A stretch of 35,168 nt of DNA from DATEZO01 sp035255485 (GTDB lineage Bacteria > Pseudomonadota > Gammaproteobacteria > Burkholderiales > Burkholderiaceae_D), in NCBI GenBank assembly GCA_035255485.1, contig DATEZO010000290.1, positions 1 through 35,168 of the forward strand, given 5' to 3'. Positions 25,200 to 34,300 of this stretch are shown piece by piece. The position numbers and the translations under genes are program-made. Positions within the stretch are counted from its first letter, which is position 1. Every line of letters starts with the position of its first letter. Under the pieces are notes generated by a model. It searched no databases and was not told the DNA's origin. It was given only the letters and a program-made list of their open reading frames with translations.

Positions 25200-25881
25200 C
25201 GAGATAATCGAATTCATAAATGCCAGACAGACGTCTCGTGTGTATCCTGCAAAGGGATTGCATAAACGGACTGTTCCGCATGTAAAACCGCGCATCGGCC
25301 TTGCACTGGCCGGCGGCGGGCCGTTGGCGCAATGTATGAAATCGGCGCGCTGACTACGATCGCGGAATCAATTGAAGAGCTGGAGGTGAATGATGCCGCA
25401 GTCTACGTCGGCATCCGCGCTGGCGGCATTATTGCATCGGGTCTTGCCAATGGCGTTACGCCGCATGAAATACACCGACTCTTCATCGAAAGCAACAATG
25501 ATGCAAAAGCCGGTACGCTGTTTAGTTTGGAACTCTTGCTGAAGCCTGCATGGAACAAACTGCGCAAGCATGCAGCGGTACTGCAGGCCGACGTTTCGTG
25601 GATGGCGCATTGAAAAAGCGAGGCATGCCTTGATTGCGCTTGACGTGGGAGTCGATGTACTGATTTGCCTGAACCCGATTGTGCCGTATAACGCCAGTAT
25701 CATGCATGTTCCCGTCAAACTGAGCGAAGGCGGCTTGCGCCTGAAACATTCTGTTTTGCAGGATACGAGTCTGGCCCTGGTAAAAAATTCTCCCCTCTCC
25801 AAAAAAGACCGCTATGCCGTCGCCAGCCTCAATACCGTGCTGGGCAGCCTGGAGCGTGATCTGAAACTGGCTGCCGACTGA
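25200..25881 (+). pseudogene. patatin-like phospholipase, frameshifted remnant
   Basis: Three reading frames together spell a shortened patatin-like protein. The first frame reads VKPRIGLALAGGGPL, the glycine-rich oxyanion motif, near 25290-25326. One base then appears lost in the G-run near 25325, and the frame shifts to MYEIGALTTIAESIEEL. In place of the GxSxG nucleophile the sequence has GIRAG, so the catalytic serine is an arginine. A second shift near 25590 is needed to read RRFVDGALKKR, the catalytic Asp-Gly motif. A third brings HALIALDVGVDVLICLNPI and runs to the stop at 25881. The total of about 225 codons is short for the family. The left boundary is approximate. The gene is dead; its position after a phasin suggests a former lipid or polyester lipase. 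Confidence 0.8.
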
Positions 25882-26011
25882 TTCGCCGATACGCCGATAC
25901 GCACGACACTGGCGTGTAGAGCAGGCGCAATGGATATGCGCATGACGGTCGCGGATGCCGGTTTTTCAGTGTTATGCTATAAAAAAATGAAATGGGACGA
26001 GAGACGAAACC

Positions 26012-26677
26012 ATGCAACACAAAGCCCCGCGCCGCACCCGCGAACGGATTCTGGAATTGTCGCTGCACCTGTTCAATGAATTCGGCGAACCGAATATCAC
26101 GACCACGGTGATCGCCGAAGAGATGAATATCTCACCCGGCAACCTGTACTATCATTTCCGCAACAAGGACGATATCGTCAACTCCATCTTTGCGCAGTTC
26201 GAAGGAGAGATTGAGCGCATGCTGGCGGTCCCCGCCGATCGCCGCCCGAATATCGAAGACGTGTGGCTTTACCTGCATCTGATGTTCGAACTGGTGTGGC
26301 GCTATCGTTTCTTCTACCGCGACCTCTCCGACCTGCTATCGCGCAACCGCAAACTGGAACTGCACTTCAAGCAGATCCTCGCGCACAAGGTCAAGGTCGC
26401 ACGGCAATTATGCGAAGGCCTGCGCAGCGACCACGCGCTCGACGCGACCGATCTCGAAATCAGCACCCTATCGACCAACATGGTGGTAGTGGCGACCTAC
26501 TGGCTTTCGTATGAGTATGTGCGCAACCCACGCAAATATACCGAGCAACAGGCAATTGCCGATGCACTGGCACATGGCTGCCATCAGGTGCTGTCCCTGA
26601 TCGGACCCTATTTACGCGGTGAAACGCATTTGCTGTTCAAGAAGCTGGCCCAGGAATATCTGAAAAAAGTCAAATAG
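26012..26677 (+). CDS. TetR-family transcriptional regulator
   Basis: A 221-aa one-component regulator. The N-terminal helix-turn-helix covers residues about 8-55: RERILELSLHLFNEFGEPNI, then VIAEEMNISPGNLYYHFRNK with the typical LYYHF recognition helix. The C-terminal part (about 75-221) is helical, with aromatic-rich stretches such as VWRYRFFYRDLSDLL, and probably binds a hydrophobic ligand. The gene follows the dead lipase gene and is 10 bases upstream of the helical-repeat gene at 26688, so those two may be co-transcribed. The ligand is unknown; fatty acids or acyl-CoAs are plausible given the phasin and acyl-CoA reductase nearby. No palindromic operator was recognised in the 130-base upstream gap. 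Confidence 0.88.
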   Translation: MQHKAPRRTRERILELSLHLFNEFGEPNITTTVIAEEMNISPGNLYYHFRNKDDIVNSIFAQFEGEIERMLAVPADRRPNIEDVWLYLHLMFELVWRYRFFYRDLSDLLSRNRKLELHFKQILAHKVKVARQLCEGLRSDHALDATDLEISTLSTNMVVVATYWLSYEYVRNPRKYTEQQAIADALAHGCHQVLSLIGPYLRGETHLLFKKLAQEYLKKVK

Positions 26678-26687
26678 GAAGACAATC

Positions 26688-27461
26688 ATGGCATGGACAA
26701 AATTTCCTTATCCCGACGATGCGTATGCGTACACGCCCGCCAGCCTGAAGAAAACCTGGAGCCGCCTGCATGCGGGTGACGCCGAGCCATTCCCGAAAGA
26801 GGCCGTGCTGGTCGAGGCATGGATCGCATTCCATGCAGGCGATTTCGAGAAGGCTGCGAAGCTGGGGCTGGCCCACGGCATCGCTGGTTATTCCGTCGCC
26901 AACAAGGCAACCTGCATTTACGCAAATTATCTGGAAAAGACGGAAAAGAAAAAACTCGCCCTTTTTGAAGAAGTTGCCGCGCGCTGCGAAGAACAGCAGG
27001 CGGCGCAGCCCAAGGAAGCTGCCGGTTTCTATTGGCACGCCTATGCATTGGGCCGTTACGCGCAAGGCATTTCGATTGTCAAGGCATTGGCGCAAGGCAT
27101 CGGCACCAAGGTCAGGCATAGCCTCGACATGACCATCAAGCTGGCGCCCAGGCATGCCGATGCGCATACTGCGCTCGGCACCTATCATGCGGAGATCATC
27201 GACAAGGTAGGCGCCATGATCGGCGGCCTCACGTACGGCGCAAAAAGAGAGGAAGGGATCAAGATGTTCAAGCATGCCTTGAAGCTGAACCCCGATTCCG
27301 CCATCGCCCGCGTCGAATATGCGAACGGCCTGGTCATGCTCGAAGGGCAAAAGAAGATGGATGAGGCGGTTTCCCTGTACGAGGAAGCAGCCGCGTGCCA
27401 GCCGATGGATGCAATGGAGAGACTGGACGTGGAAATGGCGAAGGAAGAACTGAAAGATTGA
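26688..27461 (+). CDS. uncharacterised TPR-like helical-repeat protein
   Basis: A 257-aa soluble protein without signal peptide or membrane segment. I do not recognise a named family beyond tetratricopeptide-like repeats. Helix pairs are visible at EAWIAFHAGDFEKAAKLGLA (near residue 43), APRHADAHTALGTYHAEI (near 153) and ALKLNPDSAIARVEYANG (near 203), with the TPR-type A-x-x-x-Y/N-P-x pattern. The last repeat ends KKMDEAVSLYEEAAACQP. AGGAAG precedes the ATG, which comes 10 bases after the TetR-gene stop, so co-transcription with the regulator is likely. TPR folds usually mediate protein-protein contacts; the partner is unknown. Confidence 0.75.
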   Translation: MAWTKFPYPDDAYAYTPASLKKTWSRLHAGDAEPFPKEAVLVEAWIAFHAGDFEKAAKLGLAHGIAGYSVANKATCIYANYLEKTEKKKLALFEEVAARCEEQQAAQPKEAAGFYWHAYALGRYAQGISIVKALAQGIGTKVRHSLDMTIKLAPRHADAHTALGTYHAEIIDKVGAMIGGLTYGAKREEGIKMFKHALKLNPDSAIARVEYANGLVMLEGQKKMDEAVSLYEEAAACQPMDAMERLDVEMAKEELKD

Positions 27462-27530
27462 TTGGTCCGTCGCCGGCAACCGGCGCGCATAGCAATCGAA
27501 CAAGCCAGTACAAACCAGTATGATCGGGAC

Positions 27531-28127
27531 ATGAAATCCATCTGTGTCTATTGCGGATCGTCTATCGGCGCCTCTCCGGCCTATGCGGACGGTGCACGCA
27601 CCTTGGCCAGGACCATGGTCGAGCAGGATATCGCGCTCGTCTACGGCGGCGGCAATGTCGGCCTGATGGGCATCATTGCGGATGAAGTATTGCGCCTGGG
27701 CGGTGAAGCAACCGGCGTGATTCCCGCGGCACTGATGGAAAAGGAAGTCGGCCACCAGGGATTGACTCACCTGCATATCGTCAAGGACATGCATGAGCGC
27801 AAGGCAATGATGGCGCAACTGTCTGACGCCTTTATCGCCATGCCGGGCGGCATTGGTACACTGGAGGAACTGTTCGAAGTGCTGACCTGGTCGCAATTGG
27901 GCTTGCATGACAAACCGATCGGGCTGCTGAACATCGAAGGGTTTTACGATGGGCTGATCGGTTTCATCGAACATCTTGTGGCCGAGCGGTTTTTACGCTC
28001 CGACCAATCCACGCTGCTGGTACATGAAGGCGACGCACCGGCGCTGCTTGAGCGCTTCAGATCGTACCACCCGGAACGCATCGACAAGCTGCTGAATCGT
28101 GCGACGGCTGGGATTCTACTGCCTTGA
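27531..28127 (+). CDS. LOG-family (lysine decarboxylase-like) Rossmann-fold protein
   Basis: A 198-aa protein of the LOG family (TIGR00730). Characterised members are phosphoribohydrolases that release the free base from cytokinin or purine nucleoside 5'-monophosphates. The diagnostic motif PGGIGTLEELFE is near residue 106, with MHERKAMM shortly before it. The N-terminal ICVYCGSSIGASPAYADGAR and YGGGNVGLMG form the nucleotide-binding part. I chose the ATG at 27531 because homologues begin at this point (MKSICVYCGSS); a longer in-frame extension to 27462 has no family support. It lies 69 bases after the TPR-like gene. The older label 'lysine decarboxylase' is a misnomer for this family. Confidence 0.92.
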   Translation: MKSICVYCGSSIGASPAYADGARTLARTMVEQDIALVYGGGNVGLMGIIADEVLRLGGEATGVIPAALMEKEVGHQGLTHLHIVKDMHERKAMMAQLSDAFIAMPGGIGTLEELFEVLTWSQLGLHDKPIGLLNIEGFYDGLIGFIEHLVAERFLRSDQSTLLVHEGDAPALLERFRSYHPERIDKLLNRATAGILLP

Positions 28128-28161
28128 CCGGGCTTTGACAGGCAATCGGAGCCAAATTAAT

Positions 28162-28232
28162 ACACTGCGGTGTATTTTTAAACTGCCGCATTTTCATTGC
28201 GCACTTCGTCTGGTTATTTGGCATACTCCCCA
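28162..28232. repeat. conserved noncoding element, copy 2
   Basis: Ungapped counterpart of 9200-9270: 28 of 33 bases match in the left block, a 19-base spacer diverges, and ATACTCCCCA is identical. It lies about 200 bases upstream of the ArsR-family gene. If it is a promoter, transcription would start near 28234 and yield a long leader or small RNA. Confidence 0.75.
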
Positions 28233-28361
28233 TTTAACCCTGCACCATGGCAACTCCTCAGATACGCCATGGCCCAAGACTCCCGGGCCGGCAATGCGGG
28301 TGCGCAGGCACAATCATCCTTCAACACATTTACATGAAATAAGAATCCCGGCATCAATTCT

Positions 28362-28392
28362 TTAATTTATATTATATTTTTTTATATAATAT
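28362..28392 (+). promoter_or_regulatory. BigR-like AT-rich palindromic operator overlapping a -10 box
   Basis: ATATTATAT (28369-28377) and ATATAATAT (28384-28392) are perfect inverted repeats around six Ts, 44 bases before the sensor ATG. TATAAT (28385-28390) inside the right arm would be the -10, with a weak -35 near 28362. BigR/SqrR regulators are known to bind AT-rich palindromes overlapping their promoters. Confidence 0.65.
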
Positions 28393-28435
28393 GATAAAGT
28401 AAATAAATAGAGTTTAGTAATCATGGATAAGCATC

Positions 28436-28768
28436 ATGACCCCAACCGATATGGACATCGAGCAAATGCGGCAAGCAGCTGGCGAAGCCACGGCCATGTT
28501 GCGTGTACTGGCCAATGAAGACCGGTTATTGCTACTTTGCCAGTTGGCCCAGGATGAAAAATGCGTCAGCGAGCTCGAAGAATTGCTTGGTATCCGGCAA
28601 CCCACCTTGTCGCAACAACTGGCCGTACTGCGCAATGAAGGCATTGTCTCGACTCGCCGGGAAGGCAAGAACATTCACTACCAGGTAAGCGATCCGCGCG
28701 TGCATGCACTGCTCAACACGCTATACGGCCTGTACTGCATATCCAGCCCCAAAGAGTCCGGATCATGA
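28436..28768 (+). CDS. ArsR-family sulfide/persulfide-sensing repressor, BigR/SqrR-like
   Basis: A 110-aa winged-helix repressor. The DNA-reading segment is SELEELLGIRQPTLSQQLAV (residues 45-63), followed by the wing STRREGKNIHYQVSD. Cys43, just before the SELE helix, and Cys101 in the last helix (LYGLYC) occupy the positions of the two cysteines that form a tri- or tetrasulfide bridge in BigR, SqrR and YgaV. A third cysteine is Cys35. The typical metal-binding CxCxxC of ArsR/SmtB metal sensors is absent. An AT-rich palindrome lies directly upstream, so autoregulation is likely. It heads a co-directional set with sulfide:quinone oxidoreductase, which supports sulfide sensing. GGATAAG is a modest ribosome site. 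Confidence 0.88.
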   Translation: MTPTDMDIEQMRQAAGEATAMLRVLANEDRLLLLCQLAQDEKCVSELEELLGIRQPTLSQQLAVLRNEGIVSTRREGKNIHYQVSDPRVHALLNTLYGLYCISSPKESGS

Positions 28769-28935
28769 ACGCCCGACACTGCCAGCAGGCGCATGCACAA
28801 GGTGTGTGCAATCACGGAAATCATCCGTGATCAAGCAATTGCCACGGATGCCGGGATCAGATCAAATTTTCAATAAATAATGATTGATCTCTTTTGATAT
28901 TCGAACACTATATTGGTTTCAGACGAGGAAAGGTC

Positions 28936-30018
28936 ATGATACGGAATCCGGAAAGCGTTAAACATGCAGTGCGTTTTCTCGCTGCCGCAAGCGCATTCGT
29001 CATGCTGCATGCCTACGCTGCAAGCGGTACGGAAGCGCCGTCAGGTGCTGCATTAACGGCTTATACGGTCACCTATCGTGACATCCCGGATGAAGTAAGT
29101 GCGGAAGGCGTCGTCGAAGCAGTGCGCCAGTCCATCATCGCCGCACAGGTGCCGGGGCAGATTATGGAACTCAAGGTCAAGGCGGGCGATAGCGTCAAGG
29201 CGGGCCAGATCCTGGCACGCATCGATCCGCGCGCTGCCGAGCAGGCGCTATCCGGCAGCCGCAGCCATGTGATCGAAGCGCAGGCCAACCTGAACAGCGC
29301 GCAACGCAACTACCAACGCAGCAAACAGCTACACCAGCAAAAATTCATCAGCCAGGCGGCGCTGGACCAGGCGGAAACCGATTTCAAGGCAGCTCAGGCG
29401 CGTGTTGCCGCTCTGGAGTCGAATGTCGGCCAGGCTTCGACCGCCCGCACCTTCACCACCATCACCGCACCTTACAACGGCGTCGTTGCCGCGACATCGG
29501 TTGAAGTCGGCGATATGGCCACGCCGGGAAAACCACTTCTTACCTTGTTTGACCCGGGTGCAATGCGCGTCACCGCAACGCTGTCGCAGTCAAACTTGCG
29601 CAACATCAAGCTGCAACTGCCGGCGCGGGTCGAGCTGCCTGCGTTACAACATTCCCTGACTGCCAGGCAGATCACACTGGTGCCGCTAGCCGACAGCCGC
29701 ACCCATACCGCCAAACTCCGGCTCGAACTGGGCGCGGTACCCGGATCATTGCCGGGGCAATTTGCCCGAGCCTATTTTGCTACCGGAATCGCACACAAGC
29801 TGGTCATTCCGGAACAGGCGGTATTGCGTAGAAGCGAAGTCACCGCCGTATACGTGCTGGGAACAGAAGATCAGCCGCAGTTGAGGCAAGTCCGGATAGG
29901 CGAGACTTCCGGCAATGGTTTTGTCGAGGTACTGGCGGGCTTGCGCCAGGGTGAGAGGATTGCGCAGGATCCCGTCAGAACCGGGCTTGCGCTTGCCAGC
30001 ATCGGACAAAAGAAGTAG
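28936..30018 (+). CDS. RND periplasmic adaptor (membrane fusion protein)
   Basis: A 360-aa HlyD/AcrA-type adaptor linking an inner-membrane RND pump to an outer-membrane channel. The N-terminal signal (FLAAASAFVMLHAYAAS) has no lipobox cysteine, so it is probably a soluble or anchored periplasmic protein. The barrel-sandwich halves are QVPGQIMELKVKAGDSVKAG (near residue 71) and APYNGVVAATSVEVGDMATP (near 177). They flank a short coiled-coil hairpin of about 80 residues, with beta-barrel and membrane-proximal domains after it. The ATG at 28936 has GAGGAAAGG upstream; a start at 28894 is less likely. Its pump partner lies two genes downstream, with sulfide:quinone oxidoreductase in between. No TolC-like gene is in the window. 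Confidence 0.9.
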   Translation: MIRNPESVKHAVRFLAAASAFVMLHAYAASGTEAPSGAALTAYTVTYRDIPDEVSAEGVVEAVRQSIIAAQVPGQIMELKVKAGDSVKAGQILARIDPRAAEQALSGSRSHVIEAQANLNSAQRNYQRSKQLHQQKFISQAALDQAETDFKAAQARVAALESNVGQASTARTFTTITAPYNGVVAATSVEVGDMATPGKPLLTLFDPGAMRVTATLSQSNLRNIKLQLPARVELPALQHSLTARQITLVPLADSRTHTAKLRLELGAVPGSLPGQFARAYFATGIAHKLVIPEQAVLRRSEVTAVYVLGTEDQPQLRQVRIGETSGNGFVEVLAGLRQGERIAQDPVRTGLALASIGQKK

Positions 30019-30054
30019 CTGAATCCTTTTCAACTTTCATCAGATGGAGGAAAT

Positions 30055-31329
30055 ATGGCTCATATCGTCGTCCTGGGTGCTGGTCTGGGCGGCATGCCCA
30101 TGGCCTATGAAATGAAACCCTTTCTTGGTCCCGGAGACAGGATCACCGTCCTGTCGAATAGCAGCACTTTCCATTTCGTTCCCTCCAATCCGTGGATCGC
30201 GGTCAACTGGCGCAAGCGCGATGATATCGAATTTCCGGTGGCGCCCTGCCTTGAGCGCCACGGTATCGCCTTTAGCAGCGCGGGCGCAAAGCGCGTGCAT
30301 GCGGATGAGAACCGGGTCGAACTCGGTGACGGCACGATGCTCGATTACGATTATCTGGTGATTGCAACCGGTCCCAAGCTGGCGTTCGATGAAATCGAAG
30401 GACTGGGTCCGAACGGTCATACGCAATCGATCTGCCACATCGACCATGCGGTCACAGCCGGCAAGGCATGGGACAACTTCGTCAATGCGCCCGGACCGAT
30501 CGTGGTCGGCGCGGCACAAGGCGCCTCCTGCTTCGGCCCCGCCTACGAGTTTGCCTTCATCATGGATACCGACCTGCGCAGGCGCAAGATCCGGGACCGG
30601 GTGCCGATGACCTACGTTACGCCGGAGCCTTATATCGGTCATCTCGGCTTGGGCGGTGTGGGCGATTCGAAGACCATGCTGGAATCGGCGCTGCGCGAAC
30701 GCCATATCAAATGGATCTGCAACGCCAAGGTGCTGAAGGTGGAAGCCGGGAAAATGCTGGTAGCGGAGCACGATGAAAACGGCAATGTCAAAAAACAGCA
30801 CGAACTGCCGTTCGCTTACTCGATGATGCTGCCGGCATTCAAGGGAATCGATGCGGTATTCGGCATTGAAGGCCTCACCAATCCGCGCGGCTTCATCCAG
30901 ATCGACGAGCATCAACGCAATCCGAAATACAAGAATATCTACGCTGTCGGCGTCTGCGTCGCCATCCCGCCGGTCGAAGTAACGCCGATACCGACCGGTG
31001 CGCCCAAAACCGGCTACATGATTGAATCGATGGTGACCGCCACCGCTCACAATATCCATGAACAACTGCAAGGACGGCAGCCAAACGCCAAGGCAACCTG
31101 GAATGCGGTCTGCCTGGCCGACTTTGGCGACAGCGGTATTGCGTTCGTCGCCTTGCCGCAGATCCCGCCGCGTAACGTTAACTGGTTCAAGGAGGGTAAA
31201 TGGGTACACCTGGCGAAAGTCGCATTTGAGAAATACTTCATCCACAAGATGAAAAAAGGAACGACTGAGCCGATTTACGAAAAATATCTCTTGAAGATGC
31301 TCGGCATTGTGAAACTCAAGGATAAATAA
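30055..31329 (+). CDS. sqr: sulfide:quinone oxidoreductase
   Basis: A 424-aa membrane-associated flavoprotein. It oxidises sulfide to sulfane sulfur or polysulfide and passes electrons to quinone. The FAD-binding start is IVVLGAGLGGMPMAYEM, and a second FAD motif is YDYLVIATGPKLAF. The three cysteines required in the Acidithiobacillus enzyme (128, 160, 356) have counterparts at Cys127 (QSICHIDH), Cys159 (GAAQGASCFGPAYEF) and Cys353 (TWNAVCLADFGD). Other family segments such as TPEPYIGHLGLGGVGDSK and PTGAPKTGYMIESMV are intact. The C-terminal VHLAKVAFEKYFIHKMKKG is the amphipathic membrane-contact region. GGAGG precedes the ATG. It lies 36 bases after the adaptor gene and 5 bases before the RND pump gene, so all are likely one transcript. 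Confidence 0.93.
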   Translation: MAHIVVLGAGLGGMPMAYEMKPFLGPGDRITVLSNSSTFHFVPSNPWIAVNWRKRDDIEFPVAPCLERHGIAFSSAGAKRVHADENRVELGDGTMLDYDYLVIATGPKLAFDEIEGLGPNGHTQSICHIDHAVTAGKAWDNFVNAPGPIVVGAAQGASCFGPAYEFAFIMDTDLRRRKIRDRVPMTYVTPEPYIGHLGLGGVGDSKTMLESALRERHIKWICNAKVLKVEAGKMLVAEHDENGNVKKQHELPFAYSMMLPAFKGIDAVFGIEGLTNPRGFIQIDEHQRNPKYKNIYAVGVCVAIPPVEVTPIPTGAPKTGYMIESMVTATAHNIHEQLQGRQPNAKATWNAVCLADFGDSGIAFVALPQIPPRNVNWFKEGKWVHLAKVAFEKYFIHKMKKGTTEPIYEKYLLKMLGIVKLKDK

Positions 31330-31334
31330 GAAAT

Positions 31335-34300
31335 ATGGGTATCGCCGGTCGCCTCTCGAAATTTTTCCTGCATTCGCAACTGACTCCGCTGATCGCGCTG
31401 GTGGCGATACTGCTCGGCCTGTTCGCCGTACTGGTCACGCCGCGCGAGGAGGAGCCCCAGATCAACGTCACGATGGCAAATGTGCTGATTCCATTCCCCG
31501 GTGCATCTGCCAGGGATGTGGAGACACTGGTGGCGATTCCGGCGGAACAGGTGATTTCGCAGATCCAGGGCCTCGACCATGTGTTTTCAGTGTCGAGGCC
31601 AGGCCTGGCTGTCATTACTGCACAGTACAAGGTCGGCGTACCGCGTACCGAAGCGCTGGTGCGACTGTACGATACGATTCAATCCAATCGCGACTGGCTG
31701 CCGCGCGAGTTGAATGTGGGGGAACCGCTGATCAAACCCAAGGGCATCGACGATGTCCCGGTGGTAACCCTTACCCTCTGGACCAAGGATGTCGAACGTG
31801 GCGCCTATGAGCTGGAGCGGGTGTCGCATGCGATGGAAGCAGAACTGAAGCGCGTTCCAGGAACACGTGAGGTTGCAACGATCGGCGGTCCGGGCAGGAT
31901 GGTTCGCGTACTGCTGGATATCGACAAACTCAACGCCTACCATCTTGCGGTAAATGATATCCGGCAAGCACTGCTGGGCGTTAACGCTGCGTTACCCGCA
32001 GGCCAGCTTGCTGCCGACAATACGACTGTTGAAGTGCAAACCGGCAATTTCCTCGCTAATGCAAGGGAAGTGGGCGATCTTGTGGTAGGCGTAGCGGATG
32101 GCAGTTCCATTGCGCTATCCGATGTCGCGCGTATCGTCGATGGCCCGGCGCAGCCCTCCAAATATGTCTGGTACAGTGAAGGCAAGGCGAGCGCAGGCAA
32201 AAAAGTCCAATCGGAATATCCCGCTGTCACCATTACCATCACCAAAAAACAGGGAGAAAATGCGGTCCGGGTGGCAGAACAAATCAACCAGCGCATCGAT
32301 GAATTGCGCAATACCGTGATCCCGGCCGGCGTTGAAGCAAGCGTTACACGCAATTATGGCGAAACAGCAAACGACAAGGCGATGAAGCTGATTCAAAAGC
32401 TGATTTTTGCGACGTCTGCCGTGGTTGTACTGGTGTTTTTCACGCTGGGAAGGCGCGAGGCTGCCATTGTCGGCATCGCCGTGATTCTGACGCTGGCGGC
32501 GACCCTGTTTGCATCATGGGCCTGGGGGTTCACGTTAAACCGGGTCTCGCTGTTTGCATTGATCTTTTCAATCGGCATCCTGGTCGACGATGCGATTGTG
32601 GTGGTGGAAAACATCCATCGCCATCGCGAACTGTATCCCGATAAACCGCTACTGGATATCATTCCGTCCGCAGTCGATGAAGTGGGCGGCCCGACCATAC
32701 TCGCCACATTCACCGTGATTGCAGCATTGCTACCGATGGCATTCGTGACCGGCCTGATGGGACCGTACATGAGCCCGATTCCGATCAACGCCAGCATGGG
32801 CATGGTGATTTCCCTGGTGATCGCGTTCACGGTCACGCCGTGGCTGGCGCACCGACTGTCGCGGCATCGCACGGCGACGGTTCATGGCGACACACCTTCC
32901 GCGCATGAGACGGGCATGGATGCGAAGCTGCATCGGCTATTCGGCAAACTGCTGCTGCCCTTCCTTGCATCCCGGCGCGCAGCGCACAATCGCCTGCTGC
33001 TATGGCTTGGATTACTTGCGGCGATCGCGATATCGGTCAGCCTTGCCGTGGTGCAACTAGTCGTGTTGAAGATGCTGCCATTCGATAACAAGTCCGAATT
33101 CCAGGTTGTGGTGGACCTGCCCACCGGGACGCCGGTTGAAAACACGGCGGCCGCGTTGCATGAAATGGGCGCCTATCTGGCCACGGTCGATGAAGTCACC
33201 AACTTGCAGGGATATGCAGGCACTTCCGCACCCATCAATTTCAATGGACTGGTACGACAGTATTACCTGCGCCAGGCGCCGGAATATGGCGACCTGCAGG
33301 TCAATCTGGTTGACAAGCACCAGCGCAGCCGCAAGAGTCATGAAATTGCCGGCGCGGTACGCCCCTCGCTGGAAAAAATCGCCATGCGGCACGGCGCCAA
33401 GGTAAAAGTGGTGGAAGTACCGCCCGGGCCGCCGGTGCTGTCGCCCCTGGTAGCCGAAATCTACGGGCCGCAGGAAGCTGGCCGGCACGCATTGGCAAAG
33501 CAGGTGCACGCAGCACTTGGGAATACCGCAGATATTGTCGGAATTGATGACTCGATCGAAGACAATGCACAAAAAGCGTTACTGCGCGTAGACCAGAGTA
33601 AAGCCGCATTGCTTGGGATTGCGGCTACCGATATTGTGCAAGCAATGCGCGTCGCACTCGATGGCGAGGACATCACTTCGCTGCACGACGGGCAATCGAA
33701 ATACAGCATACCGGTCCGACTCAATCTGCCGCCGGAAAAGCAGGCCAGACTCGCGACATTGCTTGCCATGACAGTCAAGTCCGCAAGCGGCGACAATGTG
33801 CCGCTTTCAGAACTGCTGCGCGTATCGCACATGTCGCGCGAAAAAACCATTTATCACAAGGATTTGCTGCCGGTTTCCTACGTGATCGGCGATATGGCCG
33901 GAAAACTGGATAGCCCGCTCTACGGCATGTTCGCCGCCCGCAGCCGAATTGCACATGTCGAGATGGCAAAGGATGCACCGATCGGTGAATACTTCATCAG
34001 CCAGCCATCCGATCCCTATCGGCAATACGCGCTGAAGTGGGATGGCGAGTGGCAAATTACCTATGAGACCTTCCGCGACATGGGTCTCGCCTATGCAGTG
34101 GGATTGATCCTTGTATATCTGCTGGTAGTGGCCCAGTTCGGCTCGTACCTGACGCCGCTGATCATCATGGCACCAATTCCACTTACCATCATCGGCGTGA
34201 TGCCCGGTCATGCATTGCTGGGAGCGCAGTACACCGCAACATCAATGATCGGCATGATTGCGTTGGCTGGCATCATTGTCCGCAATTCGATTCTGCTGGT

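Larger units (their letters stand above)
28128..28435. promoter_or_regulatory. control region upstream of sulfide-response operon
   Basis: A 308-base gap with no credible gene. It holds the second copy of the conserved noncoding element at 28162-28232 and, close to the sensor gene, the AT-rich operator and promoter at 28362-28392. The middle is GC-rich with a short CCCGGG palindrome and no other recognisable signal. Confidence 0.65.

Noticed and set aside
25332..25613. 93-codon frame considered as a separate small gene
   Set aside because: It is the middle fragment of the patatin-like pseudogene: flanking frames continue the same protein, and no ribosome site precedes it.
26670..27974. 434-codon open frame on the minus strand
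   Set aside because: Antisense to the TPR-like and LOG-family genes, both supported by ribosome sites and motifs; the translated product resembles nothing.
30040..31245. 401-codon open frame on the minus strand
   Set aside because: Antisense to the sulfide:quinone oxidoreductase gene, which has all its catalytic motifs; no start signal or family match.
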